DNA from: Dyadobacter soli
Lineage (GTDB): Bacteria > Bacteroidota > Bacteroidia > Cytophagales > Spirosomataceae
Assembly: GCF_900101885.1 (NCBI RefSeq)
Contig: NZ_FNAN01000010.1
Location: 304,505-368,504 of the forward strand
Direction: 5' to 3'
DNA length: 64,000 bases
The notes below the pieces were generated by a model. It saw only the letters and a program-made list of their open reading frames with translations. It did no database searches and was not told the origin of the DNA. Shown here piece by piece: positions 26,915-36,647 of this stretch. A program made the position numbers and the translations under genes. Every line of letters starts with the position of its first letter. Position 1 is the stretch's first letter.

Positions 26915-28411
26915 ATGCAAAAGAAACCTTTACTGGCGCTGCTGCTTGCCGCGGCTCTCATGAATGGATGTACCGACCATTTCCCTCAAAACCCTGTACA
27001 AGAAGATCCTTCGGCTTTCAAAGAAGTGGCTGGTGTAGATCTGGGCGGCGTGGCCGCGGCTGAAATTTCGGCGTACGATCCTGCCTCCAAAAGGCTTTTC
27101 ACAGTAAATAATGAAAAGGCGGCCATCGTGGATGTGCTCGACCTTTCGGCTTTCCCTGCGGTCACCAAGCTGAAACCGATCGACGTCTCGGCGCTGGGTG
27201 GCGTAGCCAACAGCGTATCGGTGTCGGGTGGAAAGCTGGCGATTGCACTGGAAGCGGCCAACAAGCAAGCCAACGGCAGCGTAATCGTGCTCAATACCAG
27301 CACATTGCAAACCATCAAACAAATCACCGTAGGCGCATTGCCCGACATGGTGACGTTCAGCCCCGACGGCCGGTTTATCGTTACCGCCAACGAAGGCGAG
27401 CCTAATGCCGATTACAGCGTCGATCCCGAGGGATCGGTTTCCATTATCGATGTGAACAATGGGTATTCGGTTAAAACCCTCACTTTTGAAGGATTCGAGG
27501 GTGCTTATGCTGCATTGGCAACGAAAGGTTTCCGGAAATTCGGCCCCAAAGCCACATTCGCACAGGATATCGAGCCTGAATACGTGGCGGTTTCCGACAA
27601 CTCCCAAAAGGCATTCGTAACATTGCAGGAAAACAACGGCGTGGCCGAAATCGACCTGATCAACGGCAAGATCGTGAACCTGCACGCGCTGGGCACGAAG
27701 GATATTAACTACATTCTCAATGCTTTGGACCCGAGCGACGAAGACAAGAAAGTCGAGCTGAGAAACTGGCCGATCAAATCATTCTACCTGCCGGACGCAA
27801 TCTCTTACTTCTCTGTGAACGGTACACCATACGTGATCACCGCCGATGAAGGCGACGCCCGCGAATACAGCGCTTTCGACGAGCAGAAGCGTGTGAGCTC
27901 GCTCAAACTGAACCCGGTTTATTTCCCCAACGGCGACGAGCTGAAAAAGGCCGTCAACCTCGGCCGCCTGCGCGTAACGAGCACCCGCGGCGACTTTGAA
28001 AACGATGGTACTTACGAAGAACTATACAGCTTCGGCGGCCGTGGTTTCAGCATTTTCCACGCTGCGGATATGCACCGCGTCTACGAATCGGGCAACTCAC
28101 TGGAACAGGAGGTGATCAAAGCCGGCATTTACGACGACGGCCGCTCCGACGATAAAGGCGTTGAACCCGAAGGCGTTACCGTAGGATGGATGAATGGCAA
28201 GCCCGTCGCGTTCATCGCGATGGAGCGTGTAGACGCCATCGGAGTGTATGATCTGAGCAACCCGGGTGCACCGCAATTCCTGCAAATCATCAAAACCGGC
28301 GACGCTCCGGAAGGCGTTCTCTTCATTCCACAGGACAAAAGTCCGAACGGCAAAAGCCTGCTCGTGACGAGTAACGAGGAAGATGGTACGGTGAAGTTTT
28401 ACCAGCCGTAA
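26915..28411 (+). CDS. choice-of-anchor I family lipoprotein (beta-propeller)
   Basis: A 498-residue lipoprotein: signal KKPLLALLLAAALMNGC with Cys18. The mature protein is a beta-propeller of the choice-of-anchor I type, with repeated strands such as AAEISAYDPASKRLFTVNN, IVLNTSTLQTIKQITVG, PDMVTFSPDGRFIVTANEGEP, EYVAVSDNSQKAFVTLQENN, YVITADEGDAREY and PEGVLFIPQDKSPNGKSLLVTSNE. Such domains occur in secreted or surface phosphatase-like and binding proteins; no catalytic residues are visible here. It has its own upstream region and a strong terminator, so it is a single-gene unit. Confidence 0.85.
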   Translation: MQKKPLLALLLAAALMNGCTDHFPQNPVQEDPSAFKEVAGVDLGGVAAAEISAYDPASKRLFTVNNEKAAIVDVLDLSAFPAVTKLKPIDVSALGGVANSVSVSGGKLAIALEAANKQANGSVIVLNTSTLQTIKQITVGALPDMVTFSPDGRFIVTANEGEPNADYSVDPEGSVSIIDVNNGYSVKTLTFEGFEGAYAALATKGFRKFGPKATFAQDIEPEYVAVSDNSQKAFVTLQENNGVAEIDLINGKIVNLHALGTKDINYILNALDPSDEDKKVELRNWPIKSFYLPDAISYFSVNGTPYVITADEGDAREYSAFDEQKRVSSLKLNPVYFPNGDELKKAVNLGRLRVTSTRGDFENDGTYEELYSFGGRGFSIFHAADMHRVYESGNSLEQEVIKAGIYDDGRSDDKGVEPEGVTVGWMNGKPVAFIAMERVDAIGVYDLSNPGAPQFLQIIKTGDAPEGVLFIPQDKSPNGKSLLVTSNEEDGTVKFYQP

Positions 28412-28430
28412 TCAGAAGATTTTATAAGCC

Positions 28431-28464
28431 AAAAGCCGTCCGGGATAGACTGGACGGCTTTTTT
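28431..28464. terminator. bidirectional terminator between convergent genes
   Basis: An AAAAGCCGTCC/GGACGGCTTTTTT stem with a 10-base loop. T runs on both strands allow it to serve the choice-of-anchor gene (+) and the flippase-like gene (-). Confidence 0.88.
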
Positions 28465-28467
28465 GCA

Positions 28468-29364
28468 TTAATCCAAAACAACCTCCGTATCCCGCTTACC
28501 AGTATCGCCGCCCGGCAATACGCTGGGACGCTCCCCTACCACCAATGTAGCGCCCGTCATCGCCGTTCCGGTAACGATAATATCAAACAGCACACTCACC
28601 GTCACCGCAATCGGCTCCGAGACGCCCAGCAGTACCGAGCCGCGCAAATACACGAGCTCCCGCACCCCTATTCCGCCAATGCTCAGCGGGAATACCGTGG
28701 CGATCGAGGAAAGTAGGAAAAGCAATGCGTAATCGGCCCAATGGCTGCTTTCGCCCAGGGAATACAGCAGGAAACCGGTGCAGATGATCTGGAAAATCTG
28801 GGTACCGAAGGATAATAACATCACGCGTCCCAGCACCGGGAGAATGCCCGGCAGCCATTTTCTGGAACCCCACCAGAGTGCTCCGGCACAGGGTAATGCC
28901 AGAGCAGGAATGGCAGCGATAACTGCATGATCGGAAAAGCGGAACATGGCAATGAGGCCAGCAAGCAAGCCTAGCATTACAAAACCCATAATGCGGTCCC
29001 ATAGCAGAATGCGGGTCAGCAACATCGTGCCCTGTGCGGGGAAATGCTGTTTCAAACGCAGCAGCTTGTAAGCGTCGCCGCCGAGCCCGCCGGGCAGGAA
29101 CATACCGTAAAACATGCTGATCCAATGCAAATGCAACCCGCCGTAATGCGACAATCCTACCTCGTGCGCTTGGAGAATAGTGGTAAGCCGCACCGCCGCG
29201 GTAATGCGGGAAGCCAGGTAGGGCACCAATGCCAGCGCGAGCAGCAGCTTATCGGCCCGGCCGATGGCCTGTGACACGCTTTCCAGGTCGATCCGGTGAA
29301 AGACCCACCAGAGCAGCGCTACCGTGATCGAAAATTTCAGCAGCCATTTCAGGTATTTCATCAT
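28468..29364 (-). CDS. flippase-like LPG-synthase-TM domain membrane protein (UPF0104/AglD type)
   Basis: A 298-residue integral membrane protein with about eight hydrophobic segments. Characteristic motifs of PF03706 are ALALVPYLASRITAAVRLT, FYGMFLPGGLGGDAYKLLRL (the conserved PGGxGGD loop near residue 95) and the late FPLSIGGIGVRELVY (GGxGxRE). Family members move or transfer polyprenyl- or lipid-linked molecules; AglD and MprF are the characterised relatives. It lies three bases after the GT39 gene and is the last gene of a three-gene minus-strand operon, which suggests flipping or handling of the polyprenyl-phosphate sugar made by the upstream enzymes. Confidence 0.88.
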   Translation of the reverse strand: MMKYLKWLLKFSITVALLWWVFHRIDLESVSQAIGRADKLLLALALVPYLASRITAAVRLTTILQAHEVGLSHYGGLHLHWISMFYGMFLPGGLGGDAYKLLRLKQHFPAQGTMLLTRILLWDRIMGFVMLGLLAGLIAMFRFSDHAVIAAIPALALPCAGALWWGSRKWLPGILPVLGRVMLLSFGTQIFQIICTGFLLYSLGESSHWADYALLFLLSSIATVFPLSIGGIGVRELVYLRGSVLLGVSEPIAVTVSVLFDIIVTGTAMTGATLVVGERPSVLPGGDTGKRDTEVVLD

Positions 29365-29367
29365 GCG

Positions 29368-31035
29368 TCAGTCTCTTTTCAGATGCACGAGACCGATGTT
29401 CTTGCATGCTTCCAGGCGGGTTTTGGGATTGATAAACCCGGATTTCAGTTTGGTCGTGTCGAAATCTAGGTAATGGTAAGCCTCGCGTACCTGGAACCCT
29501 CCCGCTTGCTGCAATGCAAAAATCTCGTCGATCGGGCCCGCTACCCAGAAATCGTTACGGGATGCCAGCGCTGCCGAATCGGCCTCGGCGTAAAAATACC
29601 CGGAATAGTAATTCAGCGTGGGACTTTCCCAGTTCATGACGTAAATATTATGCTCTTCCAAACCTAAAACGCCGATTTTCGCCGCAATATGCTGCCCGGC
29701 CTGGTACCGTTGCAGTTCGTAATAGAAGCTGCCGTTCATCGCCACATTCACCAGTACCGACGCGCTGAGCGAAATGCCGATCAACCGGTACGGCCAACCC
29801 TTGGTCGCCCGCCATTCATAAAATACGAGGTATAATGCCGGAATGGCCAGTAAAAGGATCGCATAATTTTTAACCGGGAACAAATAGAGATTGATAACAA
29901 GCCCCAGCAAAATCATAACCACTGCCACGAACATTTGTATGCCGTTGAGCACCTTACTTTCCCGGCTGCCGGTTTTCACTTTTTCCAGTTCCCCGGCAAT
30001 GAGGATCACGAAGAAAGGAAAGAGGATATTAAGGTAATGCGGCAAACGGAAATTGGAAGATGTGAGAATGCAGAACATCACGACAATGGTGGTCCAGCTC
30101 AGTATCTCGCCGTTCATTTCAACCAAAAACCTGTTTTTAATTAATTCAAAACCTCTTTTAAAAACAGCCCAATAACCAAGCAGGCACCAGGGCAAGAGCG
30201 CCCATAACAACGAATGGAAGAACAGAAAAGGATCGTTTCCGCCCGAACTTCCCCAGTTTACACCGTTAAGCCGCTCGGTGTTCTGGTGAAAAAGAATGAA
30301 TGCTACCCCGGAAGTCCGGCTCATACCGCGAATAACTTTCCCCGGGTGCAGGTCATACTGCAAATAGTAGCAATACAGCACCGGGCTGATGAACAGGAAG
30401 AAAAGCGGTATGGCCCAGATCCATTTGAATGAAAATATAAACCGCCAGTTCCTCGTGTAAAGCAGCTGCGAACCCACTGCAATCACGGGTACCGCCGCAC
30501 CCGACATCCCTTTCGTGGCAAACGACATCGCCAGCACGACCGTTCCGGCGACGAGCATGCCCGGTTTCAATGTAACCGTGTATTCGTAAAGTAGCCAGGT
30601 GGCGGTGATAATGAAGGAAAGCAGCAATGCGTCCATCCTCACATCGTTGTGCGCGAGGATGTAGGCCTGTGTAGAAACGAGTATCAGCACGGCATTCCAG
30701 CCCGCGCGTTCGTTGTAAAGCAGCTTCGCCAGCCGGAACGTGGCATAAATGCCGGGGATGGCCAGCAGCAGGCTCGGCAGCTTGTACGACAACGTTCCGA
30801 TCCCGAGCAGCATATCGCCGAGGGCGGAGAGCCAGAACAGCATATGCGGCTTGTCGAGATAATCGCGGCCGCGGTCGATGAGGCTCACGTAGTCGCCCGT
30901 GACGTGCATATGCATGCCTATGAGCGCGTGGTGGGCGCTGTCGTTGTCGAAAAGCGGGAGCAGCAGCCCCAGAATGTAAATGGCGACGATGAGCCCGGCA
31001 TAGAGATACCGGATATACAGGGGATGTGTTTGCAT
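29368..31035 (-). CDS. GT39/ArnT-like membrane glycosyltransferase
   Basis: ATG 31035 is preferred to a GTG at 31062 that would overlap the upstream gene. The 555-residue protein has a dozen hydrophobic helices and the GT-C signature near its N-terminus: the acidic loop DNDSAHHALIGMHM after TM1 and the KPHMLFWLSALGDML segment typical of ArnT/PMT-type enzymes. The C-terminal part has a soluble domain (GVLGLEEHNIYVMNWESP). These enzymes use a polyprenyl-phosphate-linked sugar as donor on the periplasmic side and transfer it to lipid A, another lipid or a protein. The GT2 gene upstream would make the donor. Acceptor unknown. Confidence 0.88.
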   Translation of the reverse strand: MQTHPLYIRYLYAGLIVAIYILGLLLPLFDNDSAHHALIGMHMHVTGDYVSLIDRGRDYLDKPHMLFWLSALGDMLLGIGTLSYKLPSLLLAIPGIYATFRLAKLLYNERAGWNAVLILVSTQAYILAHNDVRMDALLLSFIITATWLLYEYTVTLKPGMLVAGTVVLAMSFATKGMSGAAVPVIAVGSQLLYTRNWRFIFSFKWIWAIPLFFLFISPVLYCYYLQYDLHPGKVIRGMSRTSGVAFILFHQNTERLNGVNWGSSGGNDPFLFFHSLLWALLPWCLLGYWAVFKRGFELIKNRFLVEMNGEILSWTTIVVMFCILTSSNFRLPHYLNILFPFFVILIAGELEKVKTGSRESKVLNGIQMFVAVVMILLGLVINLYLFPVKNYAILLLAIPALYLVFYEWRATKGWPYRLIGISLSASVLVNVAMNGSFYYELQRYQAGQHIAAKIGVLGLEEHNIYVMNWESPTLNYYSGYFYAEADSAALASRNDFWVAGPIDEIFALQQAGGFQVREAYHYLDFDTTKLKSGFINPKTRLEACKNIGLVHLKRD

Positions 31036-31048
31036 GGTTAATGGATGA

Positions 31049-32149
31049 TCAGACAGGTTCACCGGCTACACGATCCTGCCTGAATGAATGCCCGTTTCGC
31101 CCGTTGACAAATGGTGCTGCGGGTATGACGGCGAGGGGCGTCCCGGCCGGGGCCGCCCCAGCGGGGGCCGCCCCACCGATAATTTCGCGGATAACGTAGG
31201 GCGTTTTGCCCGTACCTTCGTAGTAGCTGCGCATGAGCATTTCGGCGATCAGGCCCAGCAGGACGACCATGATACCGCCCAGCGACAATGCCAGCCCGGC
31301 CAGCGTGCCGGTAGTTCCCGAGAACAAATGCAGCATTTGCCACACCAGCAACAAAATGCCGGCAGCCAGAAATGTACCGCCTAATGCGCCGAAAAGGTGC
31401 ATCGGTTTCCGCATCCAACGCTGCATGTAAACCATCAGCAGTAAATCGCCGAGCACGCGCGTGGTGCGGCCCAGGCCATATTTGGATTTTCCGAACCGAC
31501 GTTTGTGATGGCGCACGGGCAGTTCCGTCATACGGGCGCCTGAGATGTTGCCCAGCACGGGGATGAACCGGTGCAGCTCGCCGTATAACCCAAGGCGTTC
31601 GGCAGCTTCCTTTTTGAAAACTTTCAGGGTACAGCCGTAGTCGCGGAGATGTACGCCGGTGAGCTTGCGGATCATGGCGTTGGCAATGCGGCTGGGTAAC
31701 TTTCTCAGCAAAAAGCCGTCCAGGCGGTTGGCACGGTAGCCTGCCACAATGTCCCACTGGCCGCTGCGGGCGTGTTCCAGCATGCCGGGAATGTCGGTAG
31801 GGTCGTTTTGCAGGTCGCCATCGAGCGTAGCGATGTATTCCCCCGAAGCGTGGGCAATGCCGGCTGCCATGGCGCTGGTCTGCCCGAAGTTGCGGGTCAT
31901 GGTGATGATTTTCAGTCGTTCGTCAGCCGACTGCCTCAGCATTTGTACGGTGTTGTCGGTAGAGCCGTCGTCGACCGCTATGATCTCATAATCAAAGTTT
32001 TGCAGCGTATCGCGCACTGCCCTGAGCAAATGGGGTACATTGTCCTGCTCATTAAAAAGTGGGATTACGATCGAGATTTGACAGCCGTGTTTTTTACGTA
32101 TTTCCGGAAACAAATCATACGATGCGTGCAGATCGAAATATCCTTCCAT
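31049..32149 (-). CDS. GT2 polyprenyl-phosphate glycosyltransferase (DPM1/ArnC-like) with C-terminal membrane helices
   Basis: ATG 32149 is chosen over a TTG 57 bases upstream. The 366-residue enzyme has the GT2 fold: ISIVIPLFNEQDNV, VDDGSTDNT (Asp60-61), the DxD metal motif TLDGDLQND (Asp110/112) and the DYGCTLKVFKKEA acceptor region. Two C-terminal TM helices (about residues 250-272 and 282-310) follow. It should transfer a sugar from a nucleotide donor to undecaprenyl phosphate. The C-terminal 45 residues are low-complexity (GGAAPAGAAPAG) and coded by GC-rich repeats, unlike the family. First gene of the operon with GT39 and flippase-like genes. Confidence 0.9.
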   Translation of the reverse strand: MEGYFDLHASYDLFPEIRKKHGCQISIVIPLFNEQDNVPHLLRAVRDTLQNFDYEIIAVDDGSTDNTVQMLRQSADERLKIITMTRNFGQTSAMAAGIAHASGEYIATLDGDLQNDPTDIPGMLEHARSGQWDIVAGYRANRLDGFLLRKLPSRIANAMIRKLTGVHLRDYGCTLKVFKKEAAERLGLYGELHRFIPVLGNISGARMTELPVRHHKRRFGKSKYGLGRTTRVLGDLLLMVYMQRWMRKPMHLFGALGGTFLAAGILLLVWQMLHLFSGTTGTLAGLALSLGGIMVVLLGLIAEMLMRSYYEGTGKTPYVIREIIGGAAPAGAAPAGTPLAVIPAAPFVNGRNGHSFRQDRVAGEPV

Positions 32150-32377
32150 TGCAATCGAAGCGATATGGTGGTTGTTGATGCGAAAGACAGCGAGGTCATG
32201 TTGCAATCAACAACGGATTTGCGCGTATTGGTTTATCCCAAAAACACATCTAACAATTTGATAACAAATACATTTCGGGATGCGGCGAATATTTTCCATT
32301 TGAAAACAATGAGAAAACATTCGATTAATAAATTTCACTAAATTCGATACCAGTCACCTCACCATTCTACGAAATCT

Positions 32378-35300
32378 ATGAAACAAAATTTACTGCTCAT
32401 TTTCCTGATGCTGCTGTACGCGCCGCTGGCCTTTTCCCAGGGCCCTGCCAAAGGCGCCATCGAAGCATTCGCAGCACGCACCGGCGCATTACCGACCATC
32501 GATAGGGCCACCAATTCACTGGGCTTTCTCCGCTTTCCTTCCGAGCGCGCCTTCTTGGTCAGCGGAGGCGATGCCGTACAGAAATCGATGAATTTCGTTG
32601 ATGAAAACAAGGTACTGTTCGGGCTGCGGGACAACGAAGACGAGTTCCGGCTTCGCAAGCAGGAATCCGATATTTATGGTTTGGAAAACATTACCCTGGA
32701 ACAAACCTACAAAGGTGTTCCGGTGTACGATGGGCTCATGAAGTTCCATTACGACGGCCGCCAGGGCCTTACTTCTCTGAACGGCAACTATATTTCGGAT
32801 ATCAAGGTGAATGTAAGCCCTACCCTCGCCCAGCACGAAGCCGAAGAGCGGGCGATACGGCAGGTTAAAGCGCAGTACCAGGAAGCCGCGGAGTCGGTGG
32901 AAGCGAGCAAAAGCTTCCTCTGCATTTTCCAGAAAGGACTGGTGCAAGGCTTCAATGGCGTGAAACTGCTGGTGTACCAGGTGGAGGTGAGAAACAATGA
33001 AGGTATCCGTGAGTTTGTGTTCGTGGATGCGCATAACGGGCAGGTGGTCGAACAGTTTACGGGCACGCACCATCTCACGCGGCGACTATACCAGAACTCG
33101 CTGGCCAACCTTGTGTGGTCGGAAGGGAATGCATTCCCCGGAACGCTCGACAAGTGGCAGCAATCGGAGGTGCAGACATCGGGTTTTATATACAACCTCA
33201 TGAAAAACAACTTCGGACGCACGTCGTACAACGGCGCCGATGCACCCATGATTACGATCAACAACAAAACAGGTATCCAGTGCCCGAATGCCCAATGGGA
33301 TGGCGTGAGCGCTAACTACTGCACAGGCATTGCTACCGACGACGTGGTAGCGCACGAATGGGCACACGCGTACACGGAGTACACCAGCCAGCTCGTGTAC
33401 GGGTGGCAGCCTGGCGCGCTCAACGAGGCGTACTCGGATATCTGGGGTGAAACGGTGGACATGCTGAACGGCTACATGGACGAAGGCGAGTCCAATGCGG
33501 CACGAACCGGCTGCGGAAGCTCGCAGCGGTGGATTGTGGGCGAAAAAATCGAGGTAAGCGGCGATCTGAAACGCGATATGTGGAACCCTACCTGCTTTGG
33601 GCAGCCGGGTAAACTGTCGGACCCGCAATACTGGTGCGCATCGACCGACTACGGTGGCGTGCATATCAACAGCGGGGTTGTGAACCACGCTTATGCATTA
33701 CTGGTGGATGGCGGCACCTATAACGGCCAGACCATAACCGGCATCGGGCTCACCAAGGCGGCCCACATTTTCTGGCGTGCGCAATCGGTTTTCATGACGG
33801 CCACAACGGATTTCTCAGCCCAGGCAGATATCCTTGAAGCCTCAGCTGCGGGGCTGCTCGGGGTGAACCTGATGCCGCTTTCCACCGCGCCTACACTTCC
33901 TGCGGGCACACCGGTGGCGATCACGAATAACGATCTGCTGCAACTGGCCAAAGTAATCGCCGCAGTGGAGCTACGCGAAAACAACAGCTGCCAGTTCTAT
34001 ACCGTGCTGGAACCCGCACCCGCATTGTGCGAAGGCGCCAACCAGGGGCTTGCTATTTTCTACGAAAACTTCGAAACTGGGCTGGGCGGCTTCACTACAT
34101 CGCAGGTGCCCGGCGACGCGACCGACTGGTTTAACCGCTCCTGGATACAGGCAAATGCCCCTGCCGGACGGCCGGGCAAAGTGGCTTACGGCATCGACTA
34201 CACGGGCGGAAATTGCACGGATAATATGCAATACGGCGTGATCCGGATGGAAAGTCCGGCCATCGCGATCCCAGCCGGAACAGCCGGCAACCTGAATATG
34301 GCCTTCGATCATTATGTGGCTATGGAGGACACCTGGGATGGCGGCAATATCAAGTACAGGATCAATGGCGGTGCATGGACGCTCCTCCCGGCATCGGCAT
34401 TCACGGTCAACCCCTATAATAATTTCCTCAACTCTTCGATGGCCGGCAACCTTAACCCGCTCGCAAGTGAACCAGTATTCACCGGTGTGGATCAGGGCGT
34501 GGTGCTAGGGTCCTGGGGACAAAGCCAGGTGGATCTCTCTTCGATAGGGCTCGTCCCCGGCAATACGATCCAGTTCCGGTTTGAGGTGGGTACCGACGGC
34601 TGCCGCGGCTGGGACGGCTGGTATATCGACGATTTCCGGGTGTATTCCTGTGCGGTTACGCCTGCGGTGCATTTCACTGCTACCAGCGCGGTCGTCAACG
34701 AAGCACAGGCTACCACAGCCGGCGCGGGCTGTCTTGATTATATTGATAAAACCGTGACCGTGCAGATCGATAAAGCACCTACTCAGCCGGTTACCGTTAC
34801 ATTCAAAACACCCACAGGCACGGCGAAGCAGGGCGCCGACTACACGATCAGCCCTGCGTCCGTCACATTATCGTCGGGCGCGCTCACGCAGAATGTCACG
34901 ATCCGGGTTTTCAACGATGCTTATATGGAGGATGAAGAGACGATCGACCTGTCCTACGACATCGATGCCCACGGCGGTAACGGATTTGCCGCAAGCGGCT
35001 TTCAGAACTTCCGTTTTACGATCCTGGACAACGATCTCACGCCGGGCAACTATGCCGATACGTTGCTCAATTCGAATTTCAACAATACGGCACCGGGCTG
35101 GTCGGTTGTGAATGGCGGGAATAGCTCTCTTTCCTGGGGAATTATCCAGTTTACCAATGCCGGGCTTGATGCAGCGAAATCGCCGTTTTTCTTTGTTAAT
35201 TCCAATATTCAGAATGGAAACCTGCATTTCTTCGATGAATACCTGGAATCACCCCCGATCAATTCGTCGGGCAAAAAGAATCTCGTGCTCACATTCTCGC

Positions 35301-36586
35301 AGGACTGGCGACCTTACTTCAACGCCGATAACGACCAGGGCAATGTGGAGGTCTGGGACGGAGCCAACTGGCAAACGCTGCTCACGCAAAACCAGACGAC
35401 AGGCCGGAAAGGCAATATCCTTACCTACACGCCCGATATCGTAAACCTGCCCATACCCGACGCTTACGCAAACCCGAACATGAAAATCCGGTTCCACTAC
35501 ATTGGGCACTGGGAGTACTGGTGGGCCATCGACGATGTGAAGGTCACCGCCACCAACTCCACCCAGGTCATTTCGGCTGTTAACACCGGCAATGCGGCGC
35601 AGGAATACCTCGGCCCAAACGAAACGGCCGTTTTCTACGACCCGTCAACCGGCAACCTGATGGCGAAGATCAAAAACCTGAGCGCGCATGACTACGGCTG
35701 TACCACCGTGGAAGTCGACCGCTCCGGTGCGAACGGAACGCCCTGGCTCAGCAGCTACCAGGTGACGAACAAGACGTTCAAAGTTACGCCGACGAACAAT
35801 AATCCGGCCGGACAATACGAAATCACGCTCTACTATAAAGGTTCCGAGCTAAACACCTTCCTACCGGCCAATATCCAGTCGATGGGAAAAACCACGGGTA
35901 CGATTGCGGCCGCCACCAGTGCTAACACCACACTCGCCGCAGCGACGTCCACGCCGGCATTCGGCGCCGATTATGCTTTTACAGCCATTTTCAGCACCGG
36001 ATTTTCCGGGTTCGGCCTCACCAATGCGCCTCCGGGAGCGGCATTGCCCGTCACCCTCGTGCATTTCGAAGGCAAGAATACGCACGAAGGCAACGTACTG
36101 CAATGGACCACCAGCGCAGAGAGCAACAGCGACTATTTCGCCATTGAGGAAAGCACCAACGGCAAAAACTTCACCGAAAGCGGACGCGTGAAAGCCGCCG
36201 GAAATACCTCCGTTCTAAACCATTACGATTTCACCGACGCAGATTTTAACAAAGGTATTACCTATTACCGTCTCAAACAGGTGGATTTTGACGGTACATT
36301 CGCATACAGCAGCATCGTCGCCATCGATGCACCTTCGGCGGGTAACATCCGGTTCTATCCTAATCCCGTGCAATCGGCGCTTTATATCGAGCTGCCGAAT
36401 CTGCCAAGCGGCTGGGTGAATGCGCGGGTGATCGATGCAGCAGGTCGGGAGGTTTTTGTGAAGGAGAAAGCCGCTGTTCAGAATGGTAAGCTGAATATTC
36501 AGCTAGGCAAGCTGCCGGCGGGTATTTACCAGGTACTGATTGTGCATGATAAGGTTAGTTACCGATTGTCGGTGTTCAAGCCCTGA
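32378..36586 (+). CDS. T9SS-secreted M4 (thermolysin-like) metallopeptidase
   Basis: A 1402-residue multidomain extracellular protease. It has a signal peptide (KQNLLLIFLMLLYAPLAFSQ) and a propeptide with FTP/PepSY-like features (about 40-240). The M4 catalytic domain carries HEWAH (326-330) and the third zinc ligand in GALNEAYSD (Glu350), 24 residues downstream as in thermolysin. A MAM/jelly-roll-like domain (about 560-765) is followed by a Calx-beta domain (about 765-887, ending ILDNDLTPG) and another beta-sandwich. A C-terminal T9SS type-A sorting domain (about 1323-1402, NIRFYPNPVQSALYIEL to LPAGIYQVLI) finishes it. It is secreted through the Sec and T9SS routes and digests extracellular protein. 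No neighbour is clearly linked; a strong terminator follows. Confidence 0.93.
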   Translation: MKQNLLLIFLMLLYAPLAFSQGPAKGAIEAFAARTGALPTIDRATNSLGFLRFPSERAFLVSGGDAVQKSMNFVDENKVLFGLRDNEDEFRLRKQESDIYGLENITLEQTYKGVPVYDGLMKFHYDGRQGLTSLNGNYISDIKVNVSPTLAQHEAEERAIRQVKAQYQEAAESVEASKSFLCIFQKGLVQGFNGVKLLVYQVEVRNNEGIREFVFVDAHNGQVVEQFTGTHHLTRRLYQNSLANLVWSEGNAFPGTLDKWQQSEVQTSGFIYNLMKNNFGRTSYNGADAPMITINNKTGIQCPNAQWDGVSANYCTGIATDDVVAHEWAHAYTEYTSQLVYGWQPGALNEAYSDIWGETVDMLNGYMDEGESNAARTGCGSSQRWIVGEKIEVSGDLKRDMWNPTCFGQPGKLSDPQYWCASTDYGGVHINSGVVNHAYALLVDGGTYNGQTITGIGLTKAAHIFWRAQSVFMTATTDFSAQADILEASAAGLLGVNLMPLSTAPTLPAGTPVAITNNDLLQLAKVIAAVELRENNSCQFYTVLEPAPALCEGANQGLAIFYENFETGLGGFTTSQVPGDATDWFNRSWIQANAPAGRPGKVAYGIDYTGGNCTDNMQYGVIRMESPAIAIPAGTAGNLNMAFDHYVAMEDTWDGGNIKYRINGGAWTLLPASAFTVNPYNNFLNSSMAGNLNPLASEPVFTGVDQGVVLGSWGQSQVDLSSIGLVPGNTIQFRFEVGTDGCRGWDGWYIDDFRVYSCAVTPAVHFTATSAVVNEAQATTAGAGCLDYIDKTVTVQIDKAPTQPVTVTFKTPTGTAKQGADYTISPASVTLSSGALTQNVTIRVFNDAYMEDEETIDLSYDIDAHGGNGFAASGFQNFRFTILDNDLTPGNYADTLLNSNFNNTAPGWSVVNGGNSSLSWGIIQFTNAGLDAAKSPFFFVNSNIQNGNLHFFDEYLESPPINSSGKKNLVLTFSQDWRPYFNADNDQGNVEVWDGANWQTLLTQNQTTGRKGNILTYTPDIVNLPIPDAYANPNMKIRFHYIGHWEYWWAIDDVKVTATNSTQVISAVNTGNAAQEYLGPNETAVFYDPSTGNLMAKIKNLSAHDYGCTTVEVDRSGANGTPWLSSYQVTNKTFKVTPTNNNPAGQYEITLYYKGSELNTFLPANIQSMGKTTGTIAAATSANTTLAAATSTPAFGADYAFTAIFSTGFSGFGLTNAPPGAALPVTLVHFEGKNTHEGNVLQWTTSAESNSDYFAIEESTNGKNFTESGRVKAAGNTSVLNHYDFTDADFNKGITYYRLKQVDFDGTFAYSSIVAIDAPSAGNIRFYPNPVQSALYIELPNLPSGWVNARVIDAAGREVFVKEKAAVQNGKLNIQLGKLPAGIYQVLIVHDKVSYRLSVFKP

Positions 36587-36605
36587 TGCATCGTAGTATA
36601 TGGAT

Positions 36606-36634
36606 CGGGCGGCACGAATATGCCGCCCGTTTTT
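36606..36634. terminator. bidirectional terminator after the M4 peptidase gene
   Basis: A CGGGCGGCA/TGCCGCCCG nine-base-pair stem with a CGAATA loop and TTTTT on the plus side. It can also stop the convergent minus-strand lipoprotein gene that ends at 36648. Confidence 0.92.
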
Positions 36635-36647
36635 GTTTTAATCCATT

